Of a stretch of 64,000 nucleotides of DNA, positions 1 through 7,870 are shown piece by piece. Each line of letters begins with the position of its first letter. The first letter of the stretch is position 1. The translations under genes and the position numbers were made by a program. The notes beneath the pieces are model-generated. The model ran no database searches, was not told the origin of the DNA, and was given only the letters and a program-made list of their open reading frames with translations. The stretch covers positions 15,711 to 79,710 of the forward strand of contig CAZAPG010000033.1 in assembly GCA_964486935.1 (NCBI GenBank), given 5' to 3'. The DNA comes from CAZAPG01 sp964486935 (GTDB taxonomy: Bacteria > Chloroflexota > Anaerolineae > 4572-78 > J111).

Positions 1-1247
1 AGGCCCTGGTCTCCGCCGCGCTAATGGCTATGCTGCCCTTCCAACTGTTCTACTCGCAAGAAGCCCGAATGTACGCCCTGCTGCTGGCTGCCAGCCAGGT
101 GGCGCTGTTGGGTTATCTGGCCCGGCGTTATTGGCTGCTGGTGGTTGGGGCTGTGGTGATGATGTATACCCAATCAATGGGCGCGTTGTTTCTGGCTACG
201 CTGGGGGGGCTGGCCTTGTTTGACCGCCGCCTCAAGCCGGTGCTGCTGGCCGGCTGCGTCACAGCGTTGCTATACGCGCCCTGGGCCGGCTGGGGGCTGC
301 TTAACCAGGTTGAACTTGTAGCTAACGGCTGGATACCGCAGGTAACGCCCGGCGCGTTTGCCTACCTGTGGCACGTGCTGTTGTGGGGAGAGAGCAACCC
401 CGCGCCGGTTGTCATTCCGGGAATGGCCCTCTCCGGGTTCATCGTTATTTCTGGCGTGGTTTCAGGGGTTCGCAGCAAGTTCTATCGCCTGGTTGGGCTG
501 GCGCTGGGGCCGCCGCTGCTGGCGGTCGCTGCGTCACTGTTGGTTGCGCCGGTTTTCATCCCCCGCCCGCTGATTACGGCCACGCCCGCGCTTTATATTC
601 TCATTGCCCATTCCATCTTTCGGGGGCGGCGCTGGCTGCTATCCGGCCTGCTGGCGGCAATGCTAGCTGTGGCCCTGCACGGTTACTACTTCACCCCGCA
701 CCTGCAAAAATGGCCGCACCAGCAATGGGCTGAGGAAATCCGGCGTCGCTACCAGCCCGGCGACGCGATTTTGTACGTGTCTCACTTTTTGCCCTTCTGG
801 TGGTATCTACCCGACCTGCCAACCTGCTTTCTGGTTCAGGACGATGCCGCCCCAAACGCCGGCTTCAACCTGTCTAACCCGGCCAGCGCCGCCCTGGGGA
901 TGAAGCTAATCGAGCTGGAATACCTGAACCGCTACCGGCGCGTCTTTGTGTTGCACGCGCAATCCCCGGCTTCTACGCCGGACAAAGAGCGGGTGTACCA
1001 ACAGATTTTGCAAAAAAAGCCGGTCATCTGGCAGCACAAATTCTTGAACGACTATTACCTTGCCACCGGTGACATCACGCTGGTGCAATGGTCAGATAGC
1101 TACAATCTGGCCTCACCTAACATCTGCCCCAGGAGTACCGTTGTATGGGATTTATTGACGCCATTAAAGACCTTTTGGGCTTCGGTGAACCCGATCCCGA
1201 TCAGGTTGAAGCCAATCGTTATGCCCAGGCCATCGTCCGGGAACTGA
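1..1247 (+). CDS. Membrane glycosyltransferase, GT39/ArnT-like (5' partial)
   Basis: The frame is open from the first bases of the window, so the N-terminus is missing. The visible part begins with the hydrophobic run leading into YSQEARMYAL, the conserved loop of polytopic lipid-dependent glycosyltransferases (PMT/ArnT type). Several further hydrophobic segments follow up to about residue 220, and then a soluble C-terminal domain of about 180 residues. Such enzymes move a sugar from a polyprenyl-phosphate carrier to an extracytoplasmic acceptor; the acceptor here cannot be inferred. The 3' end overlaps the next gene by 103 bases in another frame, which is unusually long. The last about 34 codons may therefore be an artefact of a lost stop codon. 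A GT2 gene lies 3 kb downstream and could supply the lipid-linked sugar. Confidence 0.7.
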   Translation, partial: ALVSAALMAMLPFQLFYSQEARMYALLLAASQVALLGYLARRYWLLVVGAVVMMYTQSMGALFLATLGGLALFDRRLKPVLLAGCVTALLYAPWAGWGLLNQVELVANGWIPQVTPGAFAYLWHVLLWGESNPAPVVIPGMALSGFIVISGVVSGVRSKFYRLVGLALGPPLLAVAASLLVAPVFIPRPLITATPALYILIAHSIFRGRRWLLSGLLAAMLAVALHGYYFTPHLQKWPHQQWAEEIRRRYQPGDAILYVSHFLPFWWYLPDLPTCFLVQDDAAPNAGFNLSNPASAALGMKLIELEYLNRYRRVFVLHAQSPASTPDKERVYQQILQKKPVIWQHKFLNDYYLATGDITLVQWSDSYNLASPNICPRSTVVWDLLTPLKTFWASVNPIPIRLKPIVMPRPSSGN

Positions 1248-2656
1248 ACCGCATGGGCAAGTGCTACCTGAAAAAGACCAAAGACGGCAACGTTTTTCAG
1301 GAAGTTCGCTTCAAGCCGCCGCTTAAGGTCTTGCCGGATCGAGTGGAACTGGAGGTGGACGCTCCCAACCTGCCCTATGGCATTGGCCTATCCGAATTAA
1401 AAGAGGCCAAAATAGTTGAGGGTATAGAGAGCGTTCTCAAGCGCCCGGTCAGCGTGCGCCACAGCCGGGGGGCCGGCTTCTGGTATGTAGTCAAGCGAAT
1501 AGATACGGTTAAACCAAATTTTCCCTACACCGATCTGCGAGCGCCGCGTGGCTATGACCCGGATAAAACGCCGTTGCTACTGCCTTTTGGCCGGGATGAC
1601 CAGGGCGACCAGCTTTGGCGCGACCTGGAAAAAATCTACCACGTGCTGGTTGGCGGGGCTACCGGCAAGGGTAAAACCTCGCTTGTTCATTCTCAAATCT
1701 GCTGGCTTATTAGAAACGCTCATCCCTCGCGGGTGCGGTTGGTGCTGGTTGATTTAAAGGAGGGGCTGGATTTTAGCCGCTACAACGGCGTGCCCCATCT
1801 GTTGATGCCGGTCTGCATCACCGCCAAAGACGCCTACGGCGCGCTGGAATTTATTGACCAGGAAATCAGCCGGCGAGGGGCGATGTTCCGCGAAGTGAAC
1901 GCGGAGAATATCGACACCTACCGCCGCCGCACCGGAAAGTTTCTCAACAATATTGTTTTTGTGTTCGATGAAATCACCAACCTGGGCAAGCTGGCCGGCG
2001 ATGAGGAGGCTCAAGCCTGGTTCTGGCTGCGAGACGGGGCGCAGCGGGCGCGGGCGCTGGGCATCCACTTTATTATCAGCACCCAGCGCCCCAGCGTGAA
2101 GGTAATTGACGGCGACATCAAAATGAACTTCACCGCCCGCGTGGGTTTGGGCACAGCCACCGACGTGGACAGCCGGGTCATTCTGGATAACGATATGGCG
2201 ACCGGCCTTGAGATTGGCGACCTGGTTTACCAGGATAGCGGCAACCGGGGCGTGCAGTTGCGCGGCCCGTACATCACCGCTGACCAGGCCGACCAGATTG
2301 TCGCCTCGGTGATTCGCCATTACCGGCGCGAAAGTTTTCGCCAGGCCAAAGAAGCGGAATTGGCAGAGCAGAAGCGGCAGGCTTTAATCCGGCGGTTACT
2401 GAATTACGCGCTTGACCATCTGGACGGCAATTTTTCCATCGAGAAACTACACCCCATTTTTAGCAGCGAGACGACCCTGGCCGAACTTAAAGAGATTGCC
2501 AGAGAACTCGAAGAAGAAAACATCTTGTCCGCCGCAGCCGGGCGCAGGCCGCGTCAGGTTATCGGTTATCGGTTGTCGGAAACCGACAAGCCCGGCAATG
2601 CAGGCCCTTCACCCGACAAAAACGGCCATTTTAAAGGAGGCATAAACAATGAATGA
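1145..2656 (+). CDS. FtsK/SpoIIIE (HerA)-type DNA translocase
   Basis: 503 residues. Residues 170-179 (GGATGKGKTS) form a Walker A motif. LVLVDLK (199-205) and FVFDE (272-276) are hydrophobic beta-strands with acidic ends, the second being the Walker B. Gln314 in STQRP sits where FtsK ATPases have their sensor residue. Residues about 400-485 form a helical, winged-helix-like tail. There is no N-terminal membrane domain, so this is the soluble motor form typical of conjugative elements, phages and plasmids rather than the cell-division FtsK. It would pump double-stranded DNA using ATP. An AGGAG box 9 bases upstream supports the ATG. The gene heads a compact operon and overlaps the following gene by 8 bases. 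Confidence 0.85.
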   Translation: MGFIDAIKDLLGFGEPDPDQVEANRYAQAIVRELNRMGKCYLKKTKDGNVFQEVRFKPPLKVLPDRVELEVDAPNLPYGIGLSELKEAKIVEGIESVLKRPVSVRHSRGAGFWYVVKRIDTVKPNFPYTDLRAPRGYDPDKTPLLLPFGRDDQGDQLWRDLEKIYHVLVGGATGKGKTSLVHSQICWLIRNAHPSRVRLVLVDLKEGLDFSRYNGVPHLLMPVCITAKDAYGALEFIDQEISRRGAMFREVNAENIDTYRRRTGKFLNNIVFVFDEITNLGKLAGDEEAQAWFWLRDGAQRARALGIHFIISTQRPSVKVIDGDIKMNFTARVGLGTATDVDSRVILDNDMATGLEIGDLVYQDSGNRGVQLRGPYITADQADQIVASVIRHYRRESFRQAKEAELAEQKRQALIRRLLNYALDHLDGNFSIEKLHPIFSSETTLAELKEIARELEEENILSAAAGRRPRQVIGYRLSETDKPGNAGPSPDKNGHFKGGINNE

Positions 2657-3398
2657 TTGGCTCGACGCCCTTATGGACAAAATAGAAGCCGCGCCGCTGG
2701 CGATTGCTACTAAATTTGGGCCGTGGCTGACACCCCTGGTTCCGGCATTTTTTGTGCAGCGAGCGATGACAAACCACCTTGATGCGCCGCCCCTATGGGG
2801 ATGGATTGCCGCCGCTGCCCTGGAAATCGTGGGGATTGCCGCCACCAACAGCCTGCTAAGGGCCTATCAGTGGGAACAAGAGCGCCGCAAAAGCGACCCG
2901 TCCGCCCCTATCTGGTGGAATGTGGTCGCCTGCGTGGTTTACTACGGCACGGCCTTTTTGCTGGTCTTTATTGTTGAATTTTGGCCGGAGGCCACAGCTT
3001 TTGCGCCTGCCGCCTTTGTCATCCTGGCGGGCACATCGGCGCTGGTGCTGGCCCTGGTAGGCGACCAAAAGCGCCGGGAGAAATTGGTCAGCCAAACGTC
3101 AGCCAAACGTCAATTAACCGGGTCAGCCAAGCGTCAGCCTGACAAGTCGCTGACCGGTAACAAGGTCAGTAAGCCGGATATTGACCGGTTGCAGGCCGGG
3201 CGCAAGGCCAAACAGCGGCAGGCCGAGCAAAAGTTACTGACATTTATTGCTGACCAGCCGGACTTTACCCACGATGAAGCCGCCGCTTATGTGGGACGTT
3301 CCCGGCCTTGGGTTACGGGCAAGCTGGCCGAGTTTGAGCAGGCCGGCGTCATTCACAAAAATGGTCAAGGGTATGCTGTTCACGGAGCAGTGGAATGA
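2649..3398 (+). CDS. Membrane protein with C-terminal winged-helix DNA-binding domain
   Basis: 249 residues. Two or three hydrophobic segments lie between residues about 15 and 140. A charged, Lys/Gln-rich linker follows. The C-terminal about 60 residues read as a helix-turn-helix (DEAAAYVGRSRPWVTGKLAE) with a short wing. A strong AAAGGAGG ribosome site precedes the ATG, which lies inside the end of the FtsK-like gene, so translation is probably coupled. The layout suggests a membrane anchor that holds DNA near the translocase, but that is inference. I do not recognise a named family. FtsK family members can carry a winged-helix gamma domain, so these two genes may supply a split version of that arrangement. 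Confidence 0.7.
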   Translation: MNDWLDALMDKIEAAPLAIATKFGPWLTPLVPAFFVQRAMTNHLDAPPLWGWIAAAALEIVGIAATNSLLRAYQWEQERRKSDPSAPIWWNVVACVVYYGTAFLLVFIVEFWPEATAFAPAAFVILAGTSALVLALVGDQKRREKLVSQTSAKRQLTGSAKRQPDKSLTGNKVSKPDIDRLQAGRKAKQRQAEQKLLTFIADQPDFTHDEAAAYVGRSRPWVTGKLAEFEQAGVIHKNGQGYAVHGAVE

Positions 3399-3742
3399 AA
3401 CGCAGAAGATACTACCAATTTCAACAAGTAACCGCCCCAATAGGCGGCGGAGCAACGTTTGGGCCGCAACCTGTCCCGCCGCCCGTAGCCGACTCTCCAT
3501 CGCCCTTTATGGCGGCAATGGGGGTTAGCGGCAGTATCGTGCTGGTCGGCGGGGTTTTCTCGCTGGCGTATGGGTTCAGCTACAGCAACGTGCTGTCCGT
3601 TGCCACCGTCCCCTGGATGATTTACGGCGCAGGCAAGACAATTTACCTGATTGTGCTGCTCATCACCGATATAGCGATGCTCTTTGAGCCATCCGAGCCG
3701 CAAAACAAATCAACCCTGCTGCCTATTGCCAAAGAAGATTAG
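3395..3742 (+). CDS. Small membrane protein, unknown
   Basis: 115 residues. The N-terminal 35 residues are polar and Gly/Pro-rich. Two hydrophobic helices follow, at about residues 45-68 and 75-97, then a short polar tail. The start codon overlaps the previous stop as ATGA, so it belongs to the same operon. I recognise no motif. Its position between a membrane wHTH protein and a DnaA-N-like protein is consistent with a small accessory membrane component of a DNA-transfer or phage-like module, but nothing in the sequence shows this. Confidence 0.6.
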   Translation: MKRRRYYQFQQVTAPIGGGATFGPQPVPPPVADSPSPFMAAMGVSGSIVLVGGVFSLAYGFSYSNVLSVATVPWMIYGAGKTIYLIVLLITDIAMLFEPSEPQNKSTLLPIAKED

Positions 3743-3746
3743 GCTT

Positions 3747-4169
3747 ATGACATGCCCTGATTGCGGCGGAAAGCTTAGAGTGTACCGCACCTATCACCGC
3801 TCAGAAAGCGCAACGCGCCACTACTGCCGGTGCGATATGTGTCAGGCCAAACATTGGACGGAAACCACCTATGGCGGGCGCATCGAGCCGGGAAAAAAGG
3901 TTCACCTCAGCGGCCACCAAAACGGCAACGGAACCCACGCGGTAATGTGGCCCGATGTGCAGCGCGCCTTGCGGCGACAAATGACCCAGGCCACGTATGA
4001 CGCCGTGATTGCATCGACAACCCTGGTTTCCTGGCGCAACGGGCAGGTGGTGATAGCCGCCAGAAACAATTTAGCCAAAGAGTGGCTAGATAACCGGCTG
4101 TATCCGATGGTTGAAAAAACCCTGGCCCAATTTGGCGATGTCAACCAAATTCAGTTTGTGGAGGAATAA
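3747..4169 (+). CDS. Zinc-ribbon protein with DnaA N-terminal-like domain
   Basis: 140 residues from the ATG that follows the previous stop by 4 bases; an upstream in-frame start would overlap the previous gene by 59 bases. The first 35 residues hold two cysteine pairs (MTCPDC and CRCDMC), as in a zinc ribbon. Residues about 68-140 match the pattern of DnaA domain I: a W then LRRQMTQATYDAVI, a hydrophobic strand, VIAARNNLAKEWLDNRL, and a closing strand QIQFV. DnaA domain I mediates self-assembly and helicase or regulator contacts during initiation. There is no AAA+ domain and no DnaA DNA-binding domain. It could act as a replication adaptor or a DnaA antagonist for the element. The similarity is by eye, so confidence is moderate. 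Confidence 0.6.
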   Translation: MTCPDCGGKLRVYRTYHRSESATRHYCRCDMCQAKHWTETTYGGRIEPGKKVHLSGHQNGNGTHAVMWPDVQRALRRQMTQATYDAVIASTTLVSWRNGQVVIAARNNLAKEWLDNRLYPMVEKTLAQFGDVNQIQFVEE

Positions 4170-5179
4170 TGACAACAACACTTTCAATCGTAATCCCGGT
4201 ATTCAATGAAAAGTTGAACCTGCCCGGCCTGTACCATCAAATCAAGGCCGCGCTGCCCAGGCCGGTTGAGATCATCTTTGTAGATGATGGCAGCACCGAT
4301 GGCTCGATCAAGATTATTCAATCGCTGGCCGCCGTCGATAAAAACGTGCGCTATATTCAATTGCGGCGCAACTTTGGCAAAACGGCGGCGCTGGCCGCCG
4401 GCTTTGAGGCCGCCAGAGGGGAAGCCATTGCCACAATGGACGCCGACTTGCAAGATGACCCGGCCCACCTGCCCGACTTGCTCAAAAAGCTAATTAGCGA
4501 CGATTACGGCCTGGTCTCCGGCTGGCGAGTCAACCGATCAATGAATGATCCTCTGGATAAGGTGTTGCCCAGCCTGCTTTACAATTGGGTGGTGCGGAAT
4601 TTGACCGGTGTCCCCCTGCATGATTTCAACTGCGGTTTCAAGGTCTATCGCCGCGAGGCGCTGGCCGGGCTGCGGCTGTACGGCGAGCTTCACCGTTTTA
4701 TGCCGGTGCTGGTGGCCTGGAACGGCTTTAAGGTGGCCGAAGCGCCCGTGTACCAGCGCCCGCGCTTGTATGGCAAATCCAAGTTTGGGCACGGGCGGCT
4801 GGTGCGCGGCCTGCTCGATTTTATCATGGTGCTGTTTTTGACCCGCTATCTCAGTAACCCCATGCGCCTGTTTGGGCTGGCCGGGGTGGTCTCGCTGGGG
4901 GTGGGCGGCCTGATTACGCTCTACCTGGCCGGGCTGTGGCTGGCGGGGGTGCTGGGGCTGGCCGAGGTTGGCGCGATTGGCCCGCGCCCGCTGCTGGCCG
5001 CCGGTATTTTTAGCCTGCTGTTTGGGGCGCAATTTATGGCCATCGGCCTGCTGGGGGAGATGATTCGCTACTTTGGCTTTCAGCCGGAGCAGGAATACAG
5101 CGTTAAAGACTCAAACCTGGCTCCGCCAATGTCCCAATTTTTCAGAAACTATTACAACTCGAAAGTAGGGGCCAAATGA
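4169..5179 (+). CDS. GT2 glycosyltransferase, polyprenyl-phosphate sugar type (GtrB/DPM1-like)
   Basis: 336 residues. A GT-A fold occupies residues 1 to about 225, with the nucleotide-sugar motifs DDGSTDGS and DADLQDDP (DXD-like) and the late motif RLYGKSKFG typical of bactoprenol or dolichol-phosphate sugar transferases. Two C-terminal transmembrane helices follow (about 230-260 and 270-300). The enzyme should move a hexose from a nucleotide sugar onto polyprenyl phosphate at the inner face of the membrane. The stop and start with the previous gene overlap as TAATG. Such genes in phages and islands often work with a polytopic glycosyltransferase, and the first gene of the window is of that kind. 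Confidence 0.85.
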   Translation: MTTTLSIVIPVFNEKLNLPGLYHQIKAALPRPVEIIFVDDGSTDGSIKIIQSLAAVDKNVRYIQLRRNFGKTAALAAGFEAARGEAIATMDADLQDDPAHLPDLLKKLISDDYGLVSGWRVNRSMNDPLDKVLPSLLYNWVVRNLTGVPLHDFNCGFKVYRREALAGLRLYGELHRFMPVLVAWNGFKVAEAPVYQRPRLYGKSKFGHGRLVRGLLDFIMVLFLTRYLSNPMRLFGLAGVVSLGVGGLITLYLAGLWLAGVLGLAEVGAIGPRPLLAAGIFSLLFGAQFMAIGLLGEMIRYFGFQPEQEYSVKDSNLAPPMSQFFRNYYNSKVGAK

Positions 5180-6336
5180 AAAGCGCCTTACAATTCTCAC
5201 TTTTTGAGACTGACCGGCTCACTCTGGATGGCGCGATTGAGTTGGCAGTAGCATCTCTGTTTGAGTACGCTTGCCGTTACCAGCATTGGGTTATCGCGTA
5301 CAGTGGAGGCAAAGACTCAAGCGCAACGGTTCTTCTGGTTGTCTGGGCTATCAAATCCGGGCTAGTGCCTGCGCCATCATCATTGACCGTACTCTATGCC
5401 GATACGAGGATGGAAATCCCCCCCTTGCAAGCAACCGCCCTGCAACTACTTGAGCAACTGCGGGGCGACGGTTTTAACGCACAGGTAGTATTACCTGAAT
5501 TAGACGAACGATTTTTTGTATATATGTTTGGTCGGGGCGTGCCGCCTCCCAAAAATCGGTTCAGATGGTGTACGGGTCAAATTAAGGTTGAGCCGATGCA
5601 CGCCGCAATTGAAAATCTGCCGCGCAAGGCAGGGGAGAAACTCTTGATGATTACCGGCGTGCGCCTGGGAGAGAGTCAGATCAGAGACCAGCGGATAGCC
5701 CTATCTTGTTCAAAGGATTCAGGCGAGTGTGGGCAAGGTTGGTTCCAAATATCACCGCCCGACGCTGTGGCCGATACGCTCGCGCCGATTGTCCACTGGC
5801 GAGTGTGCCACGTGTATGACTGGATTTACTTTGAACAACACCGGCACGGTTACGATGTGAGCGACATAGCCGCAGTTTACGGAGATAGCGACGTAAGAAC
5901 CGGTTGCGCCGGTTGTAATCTGGTGAACCGTGATATTGCATTGGAGCGACTGGTCAAGATGCCGGAATGGGAACACTTGCGCCCGCTGATCGAGTTGAAA
6001 CCGCTGTACCGTGAATTAACCAAAGCCAGGTGGCGCAAGCGCAAGTCTCAACCAGAAACTCGTAAGGATGGGCAATTCTCAAAAAACGTGCAGAGATTAG
6101 GGCCACTCACAATGGAAGCAAGAGCGTTTGGCCTGGATCGCGTGCTCGATATTCAGGAACGCGCCAGAGTTGACTTGATCAACGCCAAAGAGGAAGCCCG
6201 GATCAGGGAGCTTTGGGAGCTCGATACCTGGCCCAATGGTTGGGATGGATCGGAAGTAAGAGGAAACGATCCTATTGACGCAATGGGGTTAACATCTGAT
6301 GGTGTTGTGATCGTGCAGCCGCTTTTGGTAAGGTAA
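5176..6336 (+). CDS. PAPS-reductase/DndC-like sulfurtransferase family protein
   Basis: 386 residues. SGGKDS (43-48) is the PP-loop that binds ATP in adenine-nucleotide alpha hydrolases. ADTRMEIP and then FRWCTGQIK (Cys132) follow, an order and wording shared with DndC, the ATP-pyrophosphatase of DNA phosphorothioation, and with phage PAPS-reductase-like proteins. GVRLGESQIRDQR is also DndC-like. Four further cysteines (178, 185, 244, 247; the last pair in GCAGCN) could bind an Fe-S cluster or zinc. No dndB, dndD, dndE or cysteine desulfurase gene is nearby. It may modify nucleic acid or a nucleotide with sulfur, or it may simply be a phage-type PAPS reductase. ATGA overlap with the preceding gene. 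Confidence 0.75.
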   Translation: MKSALQFSLFETDRLTLDGAIELAVASLFEYACRYQHWVIAYSGGKDSSATVLLVVWAIKSGLVPAPSSLTVLYADTRMEIPPLQATALQLLEQLRGDGFNAQVVLPELDERFFVYMFGRGVPPPKNRFRWCTGQIKVEPMHAAIENLPRKAGEKLLMITGVRLGESQIRDQRIALSCSKDSGECGQGWFQISPPDAVADTLAPIVHWRVCHVYDWIYFEQHRHGYDVSDIAAVYGDSDVRTGCAGCNLVNRDIALERLVKMPEWEHLRPLIELKPLYRELTKARWRKRKSQPETRKDGQFSKNVQRLGPLTMEARAFGLDRVLDIQERARVDLINAKEEARIRELWELDTWPNGWDGSEVRGNDPIDAMGLTSDGVVIVQPLLVR

Positions 6337-6648
6337 ATGCTCCCTCAAAGCCTCACCGCCCGCGTTAAACGCCTCTCCCGGCCCCAACTGCGCGAACTGG
6401 CCGCGATGGTGGCGGCGCTGCTGGCCGAACTGGACAGGCCGCCCGACCCACCGGATCGCCCAGACCGCGATGTAATCCGGCGCAAGGCTATTGGCAGCGT
6501 AACCTACCAGCTTGAGCGGGTGCGCTGCGGCAAAGCATGTCGCGGCTGTCCGCACGGGCCGTACTGGTACGCCTACTTTCGCAACGCGGGCCGGCTGGTG
6601 AGCAAGTACATTGGCAAAGAGTTGGATACTCGGAAGGTAAAAATATGA
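6337..6648 (+). CDS. DUF6788-like small protein
   Basis: 103 residues. It starts immediately after the preceding stop with no gap. An N-terminal helical part rich in Arg, Leu and Pro is followed by CGKACRGCPHGPYWYAYFR and LVSKYIGKEL, which match the C-terminal signature I associate with the DUF6788 family, commonly found in phages and plasmids. Three cysteines and a histidine in that segment could bind a metal. The function is unknown. The position between a sulfurtransferase-like gene and DNA methyltransferase genes hints at a nucleic-acid role, but only by context. Confidence 0.6.
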   Translation: MLPQSLTARVKRLSRPQLRELAAMVAALLAELDRPPDPPDRPDRDVIRRKAIGSVTYQLERVRCGKACRGCPHGPYWYAYFRNAGRLVSKYIGKELDTRKVKI

Positions 6649-6983
6649 AGAAACGCACTGGATTTCCTAAGAATTGCCCTACGGGTCGAGCTATCCCGGT
6701 ATTGGCAGCTAACTGCCTGGGGTGCGAGTTTCGCAAACAGGACGGACGGTTGCATTGGCGGTGTGACCATACGGCTTATCAAGACGAACCAGGTATCCAT
6801 TTCTGCCTCGGATGTGGCATCGAACTGTGCTTTGGCGGATCGCCCAACGTCAGAAAAAATCAATGGCCCTATTGTGGAGGGCCATCAGGCAAATGCCGCA
6901 AAGATATGGGCTTAGGCGGATTAAGTATTGCTGCGCCTGTGTGGATAGAGAAACTTGTGGAACAAGAGGCTAAACGTGACTGA
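6645..6983 (+). CDS. Cysteine-rich hypothetical protein
   Basis: 112 residues from the ATG that overlaps the previous stop as ATGA. It contains about ten cysteines in pairs (NCLGCEF, HFCLGCGIELC, YCGGPSGKC), suggesting one or two metal sites. There is no transmembrane segment. I recognise no family. The end overlaps the start of the next gene by 8 bases, so it is part of the operon. It could equally be a small zinc protein of phage origin. Confidence 0.5.
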   Translation: MKKRTGFPKNCPTGRAIPVLAANCLGCEFRKQDGRLHWRCDHTAYQDEPGIHFCLGCGIELCFGGSPNVRKNQWPYCGGPSGKCRKDMGLGGLSIAAPVWIEKLVEQEAKRD

Positions 6984-7791
6984 GCTTGGTCACAGATTGG
7001 TTTTGTCCATTTTTCCCGGCGTCGGCCTACTCGATATGGCCTTTGAGTCAACCGGCTTTTGCATTGTTCGCGGGCCTGACCTGCTGTGGGGCGGCGACAT
7101 CCGGCGCTTCCGGCCTCCTGCGGGGCTGTTTTGGGGCGTTATCGGCGGGCCGCCCTGTCAGGAATTCAGCGGCCTTTTTCGCGGCGAGCCAACCGGCTAC
7201 GGTGAGGAGATGCTACAAGAATATGTCCGCGTTGTTAGTCAGGCGCAGCCGGAATGGTGGCTGATGGAGAACGTAGCCCGCGTACCCGACATTGACGTAC
7301 CTGGCTACGTCACCCAGCGGCTCGACATCAATCAGGCGTGGTATTGTGACGTATCGAGGCTAAGGCACATTCAGTTTGGCAGCAAATCTGGCCGCCTGCT
7401 CGATATTCCCCGCCGGCCAGTCACAGGCAAATGTGAACCGGCAGCCTTAGCCAGCGATAGCCGCTCATTTGACGAGGTAAAGCGGTTGCAGGGACTTCAC
7501 CCGGATTTTGACCTGCCCGGCTTTCTGGTTGCCGAAAAAATCAGGGCGGTGGGGAATGGCGTCCCCCTGCCGATGGGCCGGGCGCTGGCCGCCGCCGTAG
7601 CCCAGGCTTACGCCCAGCCGGTAACGGTGCAAATAACCCTCGATGGCAAAATTATTCCCCCGCGTATGTGCAGGTGTGGCTGTGGTCGCCCGGTTGAGGG
7701 CAAGGCCCAATATTATGATTACGCCTGCCGCAAGCGGGCGCAACGGAAACGTGAGCTAGCTAGGTCACAAAATGTGACGCCGCCAGGCTAA
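6976..7791 (+). CDS. C5-cytosine DNA methyltransferase, small phage type
   Basis: 271 residues from GTG at 6976, chosen because AAGAGG lies 6 bases upstream; a TTG at 6955 is in frame but lacks such a site. Motif I is FPGVGLLDMAF. Motif IV is GGPPCQEFS with catalytic Cys61. Motif VI is ENV at 98-100. A motif VIII-like RLRHIQFGS follows, and motif X reads AVGNGVPLPMG (191-201). It transfers a methyl group from AdoMet to cytosine C5. The target-recognition region between motifs VIII and X is very short compared with about 300-400 residues in typical enzymes. A C-terminal CRCGCGRP...YYDYACR segment looks like a small zinc-binding tail. No partner nuclease is adjacent, so it is likely an orphan, protective enzyme. 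Confidence 0.85.
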   Translation: MTELGHRLVLSIFPGVGLLDMAFESTGFCIVRGPDLLWGGDIRRFRPPAGLFWGVIGGPPCQEFSGLFRGEPTGYGEEMLQEYVRVVSQAQPEWWLMENVARVPDIDVPGYVTQRLDINQAWYCDVSRLRHIQFGSKSGRLLDIPRRPVTGKCEPAALASDSRSFDEVKRLQGLHPDFDLPGFLVAEKIRAVGNGVPLPMGRALAAAVAQAYAQPVTVQITLDGKIIPPRMCRCGCGRPVEGKAQYYDYACRKRAQRKRELARSQNVTPPG

Positions 7792-7817
7792 GAATTACAG
7801 ACAGCCTGGCGCGTCAC
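7764..7817. other. Nested inverted repeats after the C5-methyltransferase gene
   Basis: GTCACA (7764-7769) and TGTGAC (7773-7778) form one palindrome. CGCCAGGCT (7781-7789) pairs with AGCCTGGCG (7803-7811), and the outer GTGACG/CGTCAC extends that stem. The second stem overlaps the methyltransferase stop codon. There is no T-run, so it is not a classical terminator. It could be a processing hairpin or a protein-binding site; GTGAC half-sites recur in the 9745-9830 array. Confidence 0.5.
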
Positions 7818-7837
7818 AACAAGGAATACGTCCCAAC

Positions 7838-7855
7838 CTCGCCACAAATGGCGAT
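7838..7855. repeat. 18-bp repeat, copy 1 (hairpin TCGCCA-CAAA-TGGCGA)
   Basis: The 18-base sequence CTCGCCACAAATGGCGAT occurs here and again at 8051-8068. Its core is a perfect 6-bp inverted repeat with a CAAA loop. This copy is 16 bases before the start codon of the adenine methyltransferase remnant; the other copy is inside that gene. Confidence 0.8.
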
Positions 7856-7870
7856 AGAACCAGGTGACAA

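Noticed and set aside
5176..6336. Complete DNA phosphorothioation (dnd) system
   Set aside because: Only a DndC-like gene is present; no DndA, DndB, DndD or DndE candidates in the window.
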